Shown piece by piece: positions 1-7,547 of a DNA stretch of 64,000 nucleotides; position 1 is the first letter of the stretch; the number at the start of each line of letters is the position of its first letter. Below the pieces are notes generated by a model. The model did no database searches, was not told where the DNA came from, and saw only the letters and a list, made by a program, of their open reading frames with translations. A program made the position numbers and the translations under genes. The DNA comes from an uncultured Lachnospiraceae bacterium (lineage in GTDB: Bacteria > Bacillota > Clostridia > Lachnospirales > Lachnospiraceae): NCBI GenBank assembly GCA_946182825.1, contig CAMGZH010000009.1:21434-85433 (forward strand), in the 5' to 3' direction.

Positions 1-1099
1 TGCTGGAAAGCATGCCACGCATACTCTCCACAAACTCAGCCACCTTATTACTCATGACACCGATCTCGTCATTGCTCTTATTCCGAACCTCAATGGTGAA
101 ATCACCGGAAGACATGGCAATGATATCCTTTGTAATTTCATTCAGAGGTCTGAAGATCCGTGTTACCATCACAGAGATGAGTACGATCAACAGGATGACC
201 GCAACCGCACCTACAACAAGAAGGATCCGTCCAAGAGAATTAACATCTGCAAGGATCAGGCTCTCCGGTGCATAGGAGATCAGCACCCAGGCCGTACCGG
301 AAATGCTTCGGTAGGAAACCATGTTACCGGCGATGGCGCCGTTAATGTATTTCCGATCCGAGATCTCCTTGGCGATGCCCTTTAACAGACTGCTGTCCTG
401 CTTCTCAATGTTCGCTCCCACCATGGAAGAATCCGGTGAGGAAAGAATGGTTCCGTCTGCTGTATCTACCAGGATGGAGCTTGCTCCGTCCATCTTAACA
501 CCGGAGTTGACAATGATACTGATCTGATTAAGATCCACGTCTGCAGAAATAACCTTAATATCATCCGATCCGTCATTTAAAATTCCGGAGGCGGAAACAA
601 CGTACTCTCCCGCCGCGTTCATGTAAACAGAACCGTAGTCCATATTCACACGTGTCAAACCTTCCTGATACCAGTGGCTGCTCTTCACATCCCCGGCAGC
701 AAGTGTCGCCTGACTGGCCTTGAACACCTTACCGTTGGAGTCCGCAATGTATACGCCATTTGGTGAATACTTGTTGAATCCGTAGTAATTATCCAGCATT
801 GCCTGGAGTTCACTGCCATCTGCCCCAGCGGCCTCAATGGTCTTTTTGGCTGTTGCAAAAAACTGCATATTGTTGTTCATCCACGATTCAATGTTGTCGC
901 CCTGGTTCGTAATGGATGACTCCAACTGTGCTACGGCCTTCTCCTGCAGTCTGGCCTTGGACAATTCGGCGGATAAAACCACCAGTACGATGATGGTGAC
1001 GATCACCACCGGCATCGTAAACATCAATACCTTACCGCGGATCGTGCGTTGTCCTCTCCGTCTGCTTTCTTTTTGCTTCATATCGGGTTGCTTTGTCAT
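1..1099 (-). CDS. Methyl-accepting chemotaxis protein, C-terminal part cut off by the window edge
   Basis: Transmembrane chemoreceptor that would pass ligand binding to CheA/CheW. The 366 codons present read from an ATG at 1099, preceded by an AGGAGG ribosome site at 1111-1116. Visible order: basic cytoplasmic N-terminus, one transmembrane helix (about residues 23-45), an extracellular region of dCache type with the usual pattern of a Tyr/Asp-rich ligand pocket and a SxSG-like repeat, a second transmembrane helix (about 310-335), and the beginning of a HAMP linker (TRIFRPLNEITKDI). The methylation helices and signalling hairpin lie outside the window. It starts 38 bases after the thrH stop on the same strand, so it may be co-transcribed with thrH or have its own weak promoter. 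The ligand cannot be told from sequence. Family assignment is firm; the lack of a stop codon is due to the edge, not to decay. Confidence 0.9.
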   Translation of the reverse strand, partial: MTKQPDMKQKESRRRGQRTIRGKVLMFTMPVVIVTIIVLVVLSAELSKARLQEKAVAQLESSITNQGDNIESWMNNNMQFFATAKKTIEAAGADGSELQAMLDNYYGFNKYSPNGVYIADSNGKVFKASQATLAAGDVKSSHWYQEGLTRVNMDYGSVYMNAAGEYVVSASGILNDGSDDIKVISADVDLNQISIIVNSGVKMDGASSILVDTADGTILSSPDSSMVGANIEKQDSSLLKGIAKEISDRKYINGAIAGNMVSYRSISGTAWVLISYAPESLILADVNSLGRILLVVGAVAVILLIVLISVMVTRIFRPLNEITKDIIAMSSGDFTIEVRNKSNDEIGVMSNKVAEFVESMRGMLSS

Positions 1100-1137
1100 A
1101 CTTAAACATTCCTCCTCAAAATATAACCAGGAATTAA

Positions 1138-1740
1138 TTAGCCAAGATTCGCCTTGATCGCACGAAGAAGTTCATCATAGGTCTCGAAAGCGGGAATCTG
1201 CGGGTAATCCGCTTTGATCTTATCCGTACTCTTGAATAAAAAGCCGGCCTTGCTGGCCTGGATCATTCCCAGATCATTATAACTGTCTCCACTGGCAATG
1301 GTCTCAAATCCAATGGATTGCAGTGCCTTGACCGTTGTCTTCTTGGAATCGGATACTCTCATACGAAAGCCTGTGATCATGCCGTCCTCAGACACTTCAA
1401 GTGTGTTACAGAAAATGGTTGGCCATCCAAGCTTCTGCATCAACGGTGCAGCAAACTGCTCAAATGTATCGGATAAGATGATCACCTGTGTCAGACTGCG
1501 GAGCTCGTCTAAGAATTCCTTCGCTCCCTCCATGGGATCGATCTTAGCGATCACATCCTGAACCTCCTTCAGTCCAAGGCCATGCTCCCGAAGAATATCG
1601 ATTCGGTACTTCATCAGCTTATCGTAATCCGGCTCATCTCTGGTGGTTCTCTTCAGCTCGGGAATACCACTCTCCTCCGCAAAAGCGATCCAGATCTCCG
1701 GTACCAATACACCTTCCATATCCAAACAAACAATGTCCAT
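1138..1740 (-). CDS. thrH: ThrH: HAD-family phosphoserine phosphatase / homoserine phosphotransferase
   Basis: Cytosolic 200-residue HAD-superfamily enzyme. Characterised ThrH of Pseudomonas aeruginosa dephosphorylates phosphoserine and can move the phosphoryl group to homoserine, linking serine and threonine synthesis. The protein closely follows ThrH from its first residues (MDIVCLDMEGVLVPEIWIAF). HAD motif I is DMEG at residues 7-10, where the usual second Asp is Glu, as in other ThrH proteins. Motif II is ILSDT near 90-94, and motif III/IV is SGDSYNDLGM near 150-159. The start has a GGAGG ribosome site directly upstream, and a sigma-A-like promoter lies in the gap before it. Its neighbour upstream is a shikimate-kinase-like gene, separated by a terminator, so the two are probably separate transcripts. 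High confidence in the family; the physiological balance of the two activities is inferred. Confidence 0.88.
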   Translation of the reverse strand: MDIVCLDMEGVLVPEIWIAFAEESGIPELKRTTRDEPDYDKLMKYRIDILREHGLGLKEVQDVIAKIDPMEGAKEFLDELRSLTQVIILSDTFEQFAAPLMQKLGWPTIFCNTLEVSEDGMITGFRMRVSDSKKTTVKALQSIGFETIASGDSYNDLGMIQASKAGFLFKSTDKIKADYPQIPAFETYDELLRAIKANLG

Positions 1741-1776
1741 ACGTTACCTCCATCTTTTATCTTTTTCCATCAGCCT

Positions 1777-1806
1777 ATTATAACGAATTTTTACAAGAAT
1801 ACGCAA
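1777..1806 (-). promoter_or_regulatory. Sigma-A-type promoter for thrH
   Basis: Read on the minus strand: -35 TTGCGT (1801-1806), 18-base spacer, -10 TATAAT (1777-1782, perfect consensus), about 37 bases before the thrH start codon. Seen by eye only. Confidence 0.55.
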
Positions 1807-1872
1807 CAATAGTTAACAACACTTCTATTATATCACTTTTTTCAACACTTTGCTGCTCTTGAGGTTTTTTGA

Positions 1873-1938
1873 GAATCCGTGCGCATCCTCGCGGAGCGTT
1901 TAACTCAGTCGGAGCTTGTACCCCGACTGAGTTAAAAA
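1873..1938 (+). repeat. Truncated copy of an interspersed palindromic repeat
   Basis: These 66 bases are identical, base for base, to 44172-44237. The stretch ends with a 14-bp perfect inverted repeat (arm TTTAACTCAGTCGG, 10-base loop, then its complement). The copy at 44 kb is longer (129 bases) and has two more hairpins on its 5' side; here the 5' part is absent, with the break inside the arm of one of those hairpins. The copy lies between thrH and the shikimate-kinase-like gene and shares its A-run with the terminator of the latter. I infer a mobile or dispersed palindromic element of REP/BOX type, not a gene. Confidence 0.85.
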
Positions 1939-1968
1939 AGTTGCAAGAAACGGAACGTTTCCTGCAAC
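1934..1968 (-). terminator. Rho-independent terminator of the shikimate-kinase-like gene
   Basis: On the minus strand a 13-base arm GTTGCAGGAAACG pairs, with one mismatch, to CGTTTCTTGCAAC after a 3-base loop, followed by six T residues. It sits right after the stop codon region of the 1973-2497 gene. Confidence 0.85.
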
Positions 1969-1972
1969 CTCT

Positions 1973-2497
1973 TCAGTAGCGCTGCTGCGCTAATTTCTGC
2001 AACTGCTTCAATAACTGATCCAGAGTCTCCTCCGGCGTCAGATCCTTCTCATCAATGATCACATCCGCATACTTCTCATACAGCGGTGTTCTCTCATCAA
2101 ACAGCATCGGAAGGGTCTGACCTTCCCGTAATACCACACCGCGGTTCTTCATATTATCCAGCCGCTCTTCCAGCGTCTCCAGATCCACACGGATATATAC
2201 CACGGTTCCGATCTCCCGGAGGTGGTCCATGGCCTTTGCTCCATATACCACACTACCTCCCGTGGCAATGATGCAGTGATGGCTCTCAATGGAAGCATTC
2301 ACATCCTCTTCCACTCGAATAAAGCCGTCCACGCCCTCTTCTTCGATGATATCCTTTAATAATTTACCGGTCTGCTGCTGGATCACAAGATCCGCATCAA
2401 TAAATCCATATCCGAGTTCCTTGGCAAGAATAACGCCAATGGTGCTTTTCCCCACCCCCGGCATTCCGATCAGTACAATGTTGTTTTTCTTGTTCAT
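1973..2497 (-). CDS. Shikimate kinase-like protein
   Basis: 174 residues, the normal size for shikimate kinase (ATP-dependent 3-phosphorylation of shikimate in the chorismate pathway, cytosolic). Seen: P-loop GMPGVGKST (11-19), the DxD of the substrate/Mg site (DADLVI, about 34-39), the Arg-x-x-Glu region (IRVEED), and the C-terminal RTPLYEKYADVII block typical of the family. Odd: the usual substrate-binding GGG is ATGGS, with Ser in third place, and the LID lacks the usual RPLL pattern. These changes could reflect normal family variation or a different acceptor. Ribosome site AAGGAGAAG before the ATG. It is the last gene of a minus-strand run behind the aldo/keto reductase (58-base gap), and other aro genes are absent here. 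Family sure, exact substrate less so. Confidence 0.78.
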   Translation of the reverse strand: MNKKNNIVLIGMPGVGKSTIGVILAKELGYGFIDADLVIQQQTGKLLKDIIEEEGVDGFIRVEEDVNASIESHHCIIATGGSVVYGAKAMDHLREIGTVVYIRVDLETLEERLDNMKNRGVVLREGQTLPMLFDERTPLYEKYADVIIDEKDLTPEETLDQLLKQLQKLAQQRY

Positions 2498-2555
2498 AAG
2501 ACTTCTCCTTTTTCTCCGGAGTCCATCTTACCACAGGATCGGCTTCTTCGCCACA

Positions 2556-3560
2556 TCAGAAACCCTTTGTTATCTCATGGATCTTTGCCAGTTCTTCCTC
2601 TGTGAAGTTCGTATGCTCGGTTGCCTTAAGATTATCAAGGATCTGCTGCGGCTTTGACGCTCCAATGATCACAGAGGCAACCGCAGGCTCAAACAGCAGG
2701 TAGGCAAGAGACATTTCTGTCAGGGTCTGTCCACGCTCCGCTGCCAGTTCTGCGAGAGAAGCGATCACTTCCAGCTTTTCCTCTGTCAGATCCTCCCGGT
2801 GAAGATATCTGGCATCCCTTGCCACACGGCTGTCTTCCGGAACGCCCTGGAGATATTTGCCGGTCAAAAGCCCTTGCGCCAAAGGTGAAAAGATCACAAG
2901 CCCCGGTCCGTTTTTCCTGCAATACTCCACAGTTCCTTCCCTTTGGGTCTTCTGATCCAGAAGAGACATCCGCTTTTGATTCACCACCAGAGGAAGATGG
3001 ATCTTCTTCGCATATTTCATGGCCGCTTCCGTCTGTTCCCGGTTATAGTTGGAAATACCGGCATAGATGGCCTTTCCGCTGGTAACGATCTGCTTTAGCG
3101 CTTCCATGGTCTCCTCCAGTGGAGTGTTTGGATCCGGGCGATGGTGATAAAAAATATCCACATAGTCAAGTCCAAGGCGTTCAAGGGACTGATCACAGCT
3201 CGCCAGCAGATACTTGCGGCTTCCCCAGTTCCCGTAGGGACCGGGCCACATATCAAATCCCGCCTTGCTGGTAATGATCAGTTCATCCCGATATGGCTTA
3301 AAATCCATGGCCAGAATGCGGCCGCAGTTTTTCTCTGCCTGTCCGTATGGCGGGCCGTAATTGTTCGCCAGATCAAAGGAGGTAATGCCGTGGTCAAAGG
3401 CTGTGCGCATCATCTCCCGCATGTTCTCTATGGTTCCCACGTTTCCGAAATTGTGCCAGAATCCAAGGGATAGAGGGGGAAGCATAAGTCCGCTTCTTCC
3501 GGCTCTTCTGTATGAGACCCCCTCGTACCGGTTCTCTTTTGCAAAATATTCATCTTTCAT
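2556..3560 (-). CDS. Aldo/keto reductase (YghZ / L-glyceraldehyde-3-phosphate reductase type)
   Basis: 334-residue NADPH-dependent oxidoreductase with a TIM-barrel fold, reducing aldehydes or ketones in the cytosol. Length and sequence fit the Kv-beta/YghZ branch: N-terminal YRRAGRSGLMLPPLSLG, catalytic Asp and Tyr in FDLANNYGPPYG (about 63-74), Lys in ITSKAG (about 98), His in FYHHRPD (about 140), and the coenzyme-binding IIGASKPQQILDN near the C-terminus. The insertion with a tryptophan-rich segment (FDMWPGPYGNWGSRK) is a mark of this subgroup. Ribosome site AGAGGAAA before the ATG. It follows the kinase/HD-GYP gene by only 12 bases and so is probably co-transcribed, which may make it a target of that pathway's promoter. 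Substrate not predictable beyond subgroup. Confidence 0.88.
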   Translation of the reverse strand: MKDEYFAKENRYEGVSYRRAGRSGLMLPPLSLGFWHNFGNVGTIENMREMMRTAFDHGITSFDLANNYGPPYGQAEKNCGRILAMDFKPYRDELIITSKAGFDMWPGPYGNWGSRKYLLASCDQSLERLGLDYVDIFYHHRPDPNTPLEETMEALKQIVTSGKAIYAGISNYNREQTEAAMKYAKKIHLPLVVNQKRMSLLDQKTQREGTVEYCRKNGPGLVIFSPLAQGLLTGKYLQGVPEDSRVARDARYLHREDLTEEKLEVIASLAELAAERGQTLTEMSLAYLLFEPAVASVIIGASKPQQILDNLKATEHTNFTEEELAKIHEITKGF

Positions 3561-3572
3561 GCGTTTCCTCTT

Positions 3573-6500
3573 CTATTCCTGTTTCATCCTGTAGTCCTTA
3601 TCCTCGTCGATCATCTGCAGCATAATATCCGCAAATGCAGGTTCAAACTGGGTTCCCTTTCCCTCCAGGATCTGTTTCCGAACCACATCCTGCGGAAGCG
3701 GATCTCGGTAGCTTCGCTTACTTGTCATCGCATCATAGGCATCTGCCACTCCAATGATCCTTGCTGCCTCCGGTATTTCATCCCCCTTCAATCCGTCGGG
3801 ATAACCGCTACCGTCGATCCTCTCATGGTGCCAGTGGGCGCCAAGGGCAATATCCGGGATCTCCGTAATGTTGCGCAGAATATTCGCTCCAATGGTAGGA
3901 TGTTCCTTGATCCGCTCATATTCTTCATCGCTCAGACCGGTATCCTTATGGATGATCTCATCCGGTATACCGATCTTACCCAGATCATGCATAAGTCCGG
4001 TATAGTAGATCTTGTTGATATAGTCCGCGGACTTGCCCAGCCGCCTTGCGATCTCCTTGGAATATCTGGCCACACGCTGGGAATGACCGTTGGTGTAATG
4101 ATCCTTGGCATCTACAGCCTTCGCCAGAGCCTCCATGGTCTGGGTGGTAAGCCGCTCAAAAGCCTGCTGCCGCTCTTCTGCCACAGCCGTCTGTTTCCTA
4201 ACCTCACGCTGCAGATCCTTCTGCAGTGTCTTAAGCTGAAGGATACGTCCGATCCTCTGCTTCATAATGTCTACCACGAAAGGCTTGCGGATAAAATCCA
4301 GCGCTCCTTCCTTAAAGCCACGGATCTCGCTGTCTCCATCCTCGTCACCGGTCAAAAAGATAACCGGAATCTCTGCCATCCGCTCCCGTCCCTGGAGCCA
4401 GTGCAGCATATCAAAGCCATCCAGTTCCGGCATACGAATATCCAGAAGGATCATGGCCGGCAGCTCCCGATTCTCCACATTCTCCAGATACTCCATAGCC
4501 TTCCTTGCCGCATCCATGGTGGTAACGTTGTACTCCTCTTCCAGCATCTTACGGGCAACACTCAAAGAGATCGGGTCATCGTCGATCACAAGGAGACGCT
4601 GACGGTCTTCTGTCTCTTCCTGACTCTCTGCCGTTTCCATCACCTCGTCCCCAAGAACTGCCCGGATCCTCCTAAGCAGCCTCTCATACTGCTCTAAGAC
4701 CTCATCATGATGCAACGGAATATAATCAAGGCGATCCTCCTTCACCGCAAACTCAAGTCCCTTTGCCGCTTCCGACAGACTATGGGCTCCGATGGTAAGC
4801 GAGGTGCTCTTCAGGCTGTGCGCACAGATCCGGTAGGCATCCCAGTCCTTTTCCTCAAAGGCACGGCTCAACTCCGGACACTTGTCATTTTCCAGATAGC
4901 TCTGCAGGATCTCCTGATAGAACTCCGGGCTTCCGGCACAATACGCCAGTCCGGTCTCCGTATCCAACAGATCCTTCAATCCCTCAACAAAGGCAGGGCT
5001 TTCCTCCGGCACCGGACTCTCTGGCTTTGGCTCCTCTGCCTTCTCCATAGGAAGATACTTGGCAATGCAGGCCAGCAGTTCCTTCTTGGATACCGGCTTT
5101 AACAGATAGTCAGAAAAACCGCTGGAAAGGTATTCCTTCCGCACGTCCGTTACCGCGTTGGCGGTCAAAGCGATTACCGGCGTATTGGTGCAAAGGTTCT
5201 CCCGGCAGATCGTAAGCATGGCTTCCATTCCATCCATCACCGGCATCATATGATCCATAAAGACAATGTCATACTGGTGGGCACGGATCTTGCGCAGCGC
5301 CACCTTGCCGTTCTCCGCGGTATCAATGGTCAGATTGGTATCTGCCAGAAGCTTCTGTAACAGAAGAAGGTTCATACAGTTATCATCCACTGCCAGAAGG
5401 CGTCTTCCCGTAAGATCGTAGATCTTCTCACCTTCTGTCGCCGTCTTGTCCTCCCACTCTTCGGTTCCTTCTTCCTCCGGCTTCTGAACACGGATCTCAC
5501 CCATGGGCTGTTGATCCACAACCTCCTGGAAAAGGCGGAAGGAAAATTCCGACCCAAGACCGTAGATGCTGGATATCTCAAGACGGCTTCCCATCATAGA
5601 CAAAAGTCTTGTAACAATGGAAAGTCCAAGCCCGAGACCTGCAACGTTCTGGTTCTTTTTCTCGTCGAAGCGGTTGAATGCCCGGGAGATCTGGCGGATA
5701 TCCTCATCCTTCATGCCGATGCCGCTATCCTTCAGATCAAATACAAAGAAGCCGTCTTCCCATCGGATGGACAGATCAATATATCCCTCCTCGGTATACT
5801 TTACCGCATTGGAGAGAAGATTATTGGCCACCTGCAAAAGCCGCACCGGATCCCCTCTCAACCCGGAAGGGATCTTTGGATCCACCGAGATCCGAAGCTC
5901 CAGATTCTTCTCCTCATTGTAGTAATACAAGCTGGTCAAAATATCCGACACAAAGGATCTGGTCTGATAATTCCGGTTCTCCAGAGAAATGGTCGCATCT
6001 TCCAGTTCGATAAAATCCGTAATATTACTGATGATGGACACAAGATCACGGCCCGCTGTCCGGATCAGATAAGCGTATTCCGCAATGTTGCTCTCCTTGG
6101 TCTCCTCACGGATCATTTCGTTGTAGCCCATCACGGCATTCAGCGGTGTCCTGAGTTCATGGGACATATGGGATAAAAAGCTGGTCTTGGCCCGGCTTGC
6201 CGCCTCCGCCGCAAAGCCCGCCTTCTGCGCCTCTTCCCTGGATTCCTCCAGCTCCTTCATGGTCTCCGTCAGCTTCTGGTAATCCGGCGTCTCTAAAAGG
6301 AACATAATGAATACGATTCCAAGGGATACGGAAAAATGTGACAGCAGGATATCCGGCATAACAAACAGCTGGAGCAGGGATCCTGCAAAAGAAAACACCA
6401 CATAGAAGATCATCAGCAGCTTACGCCCTGTATCCTGCAGTCTGGGAGCCCGGCGAACCGAAACAACGGTAGCCGTCAGCACAAAGATATAGGGCCACAC

Positions 6501-6941
6501 AAAGATCATGTAATACAACGGCCCATGACGATATGCTCCGTCGACGAATTTGCAGAAAAGCCCGAAAAACGGATTCAGGATCAGCACAAGGGTATAGACC
6601 AGAGAAGCGATCCAGGTAACCCGCATCACCCCAGACTTCGTCGGTTCCTCTCCGGTCAAAGCAATGGCATATCGGACAAATTGCGCCCCCAGCAACATAA
6701 TGGCTGCGTAATACAGTTCATTCAAAAACAGATTCACAGCATCCGGAACGAAAGCCGAATTGTCGATGGTAACAGCTGTGCAAATATCCAGAATATCTGC
6801 CGCAAAAATCAGAAGAGCAAGGCGCCAGAATTCACGATTGATCTTTATTTTAACGTTATACTGCAAGCGCATATAAATTAGTAGCAGCCCCATAAAAATG
6901 GTAGCTGCCACTTCATAATGAACATTATAGTTCAGATTCAT
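3573..6941 (-). CDS. Hybrid histidine kinase with two receivers, Hpt and HD-GYP output
   Basis: 1122-residue membrane protein. Order seen: about seven hydrophobic helices (1-215), short coiled coil, HisKA with H261 in SHELRTP, HATPase_c ending in GLGLGLS, receiver 1 with D563 (FMDHMMP), Hpt with H708 (AHSLKST), receiver 2 with D834 (LLDIRMP), and an HD-GYP domain with HD at 985-986 (HDLGK), HHERIDGSG, and GYP at 1046-1048. HD-GYP enzymes hydrolyse cyclic-di-GMP, so the polypeptide holds a whole His-Asp-His-Asp relay plus an apparently complete phosphodiesterase. An in-frame TTG at 6971 would overlap the upstream gene; I chose the ATG at 6941, which has GAGGGAG before it and leaves a 16-base gap. 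The lone receiver upstream is a likely partner or competitor. The stimulus is unknown. Confidence 0.9.
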   Translation of the reverse strand: MNLNYNVHYEVAATIFMGLLLIYMRLQYNVKIKINREFWRLALLIFAADILDICTAVTIDNSAFVPDAVNLFLNELYYAAIMLLGAQFVRYAIALTGEEPTKSGVMRVTWIASLVYTLVLILNPFFGLFCKFVDGAYRHGPLYYMIFVWPYIFVLTATVVSVRRAPRLQDTGRKLLMIFYVVFSFAGSLLQLFVMPDILLSHFSVSLGIVFIMFLLETPDYQKLTETMKELEESREEAQKAGFAAEAASRAKTSFLSHMSHELRTPLNAVMGYNEMIREETKESNIAEYAYLIRTAGRDLVSIISNITDFIELEDATISLENRNYQTRSFVSDILTSLYYYNEEKNLELRISVDPKIPSGLRGDPVRLLQVANNLLSNAVKYTEEGYIDLSIRWEDGFFVFDLKDSGIGMKDEDIRQISRAFNRFDEKKNQNVAGLGLGLSIVTRLLSMMGSRLEISSIYGLGSEFSFRLFQEVVDQQPMGEIRVQKPEEEGTEEWEDKTATEGEKIYDLTGRRLLAVDDNCMNLLLLQKLLADTNLTIDTAENGKVALRKIRAHQYDIVFMDHMMPVMDGMEAMLTICRENLCTNTPVIALTANAVTDVRKEYLSSGFSDYLLKPVSKKELLACIAKYLPMEKAEEPKPESPVPEESPAFVEGLKDLLDTETGLAYCAGSPEFYQEILQSYLENDKCPELSRAFEEKDWDAYRICAHSLKSTSLTIGAHSLSEAAKGLEFAVKEDRLDYIPLHHDEVLEQYERLLRRIRAVLGDEVMETAESQEETEDRQRLLVIDDDPISLSVARKMLEEEYNVTTMDAARKAMEYLENVENRELPAMILLDIRMPELDGFDMLHWLQGRERMAEIPVIFLTGDEDGDSEIRGFKEGALDFIRKPFVVDIMKQRIGRILQLKTLQKDLQREVRKQTAVAEERQQAFERLTTQTMEALAKAVDAKDHYTNGHSQRVARYSKEIARRLGKSADYINKIYYTGLMHDLGKIGIPDEIIHKDTGLSDEEYERIKEHPTIGANILRNITEIPDIALGAHWHHERIDGSGYPDGLKGDEIPEAARIIGVADAYDAMTSKRSYRDPLPQDVVRKQILEGKGTQFEPAFADIMLQMIDEDKDYRMKQE

Positions 6942-6957
6942 ATCTCCCTCGATTTCT

Positions 6958-7335
6958 TCAGAAGTCAGCAATCAATGCCCGTTCCACATGATCCAGCAGA
7001 TCCTGTGGCATAAACGGTTTCTTAACATATCCGATCGCATCGAGTTCGGCTGCCTTCTGAACATCAGCCGTACCGGATGAAGCTGTCAAGAACATGACTT
7101 TCAAAAAATGCGTTGCCGGATTATTCCGGATCAGCTTCAATGTCTCAAAGCCATTCGGGTACGGCATCTCAATATCCAACAGCACCAGATCGATGGTCGG
7201 ATCGCTTTCTAAGATCTCCAGCGCCTCCCGCCCGTTCTTCGCAAGCCGAACATGGTACTGCTGCTTCTGCTTAAGAATAAATTCAGCCATTTTCAAGTTC
7301 ATTGGATCATCATCCACCACAAGTATATTAATCAT
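6958..7335 (-). CDS. Single-domain response regulator (CheY-like receiver)
   Basis: 125-residue stand-alone receiver without an output domain. Seen: acidic pair in ILVVDDDPMN (about 4-13), phosphoacceptor Asp in LVLLDIEMP (about 55), Thr/Ser in FLTASS, and the conserved Lys in VKKPFMP (about 105). It is a cytosolic phosphorylation carrier or allosteric partner. A longer frame begins at 7380, but the ATG at 7335 has GAGGGAAT ahead of it and matches where receivers normally begin. It is the first gene of the run with the kinase/HD-GYP protein, which starts 16 bases downstream, so this receiver probably takes phosphate from, or modulates, that kinase. A sigma-A promoter is visible upstream. Family firm; partner inferred from position. 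Confidence 0.88.
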   Translation of the reverse strand: MINILVVDDDPMNLKMAEFILKQKQQYHVRLAKNGREALEILESDPTIDLVLLDIEMPYPNGFETLKLIRNNPATHFLKVMFLTASSGTADVQKAAELDAIGYVKKPFMPQDLLDHVERALIADF

Positions 7336-7397
7336 ATTCCCTCTCTTCCGCGCAGGTATCAATCCCCCACCTGTCTGCATTCTTTGTTTCTTCTTAC

Positions 7398-7426
7398 ACT
7401 ATACTTGAAAATATGTCATAAAACAA
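7398..7426 (-). promoter_or_regulatory. Sigma-A-type promoter for the receiver / kinase-HD-GYP operon
   Basis: Minus strand: -35 TTGTTT (7421-7426), 17-base spacer, -10 TATAGT (7398-7403), about 60 bases before the ATG at 7335. It lies in the 212-base divergent gap shared with the plus-strand kinase gene. Confidence 0.5.
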
Positions 7427-7547
7427 GATAACGAAATCCATAGAAATATACAACAGAAACTGCTATATTGTTTCGTAGGGAGATTTATTCCGGCAACGTG
7501 AGATATTTGACCGGTTCATGTTATAGATAAGAGGGAGAGACAAACCT

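Noticed and set aside
3825..4697. 290-codon open frame on the plus strand opposite the kinase/HD-GYP gene
   Set aside because: It is the antisense shadow of a long coding gene; no domain, no ribosome site, and composition typical of opposite-frame reading.
7427..7547. Searched for a cyclic-di-GMP riboswitch before the cyclic-di-GMP-related genes here and in other long gaps
   Set aside because: No GEMM-like conserved core or paired helices were seen in any of the gaps inspected.
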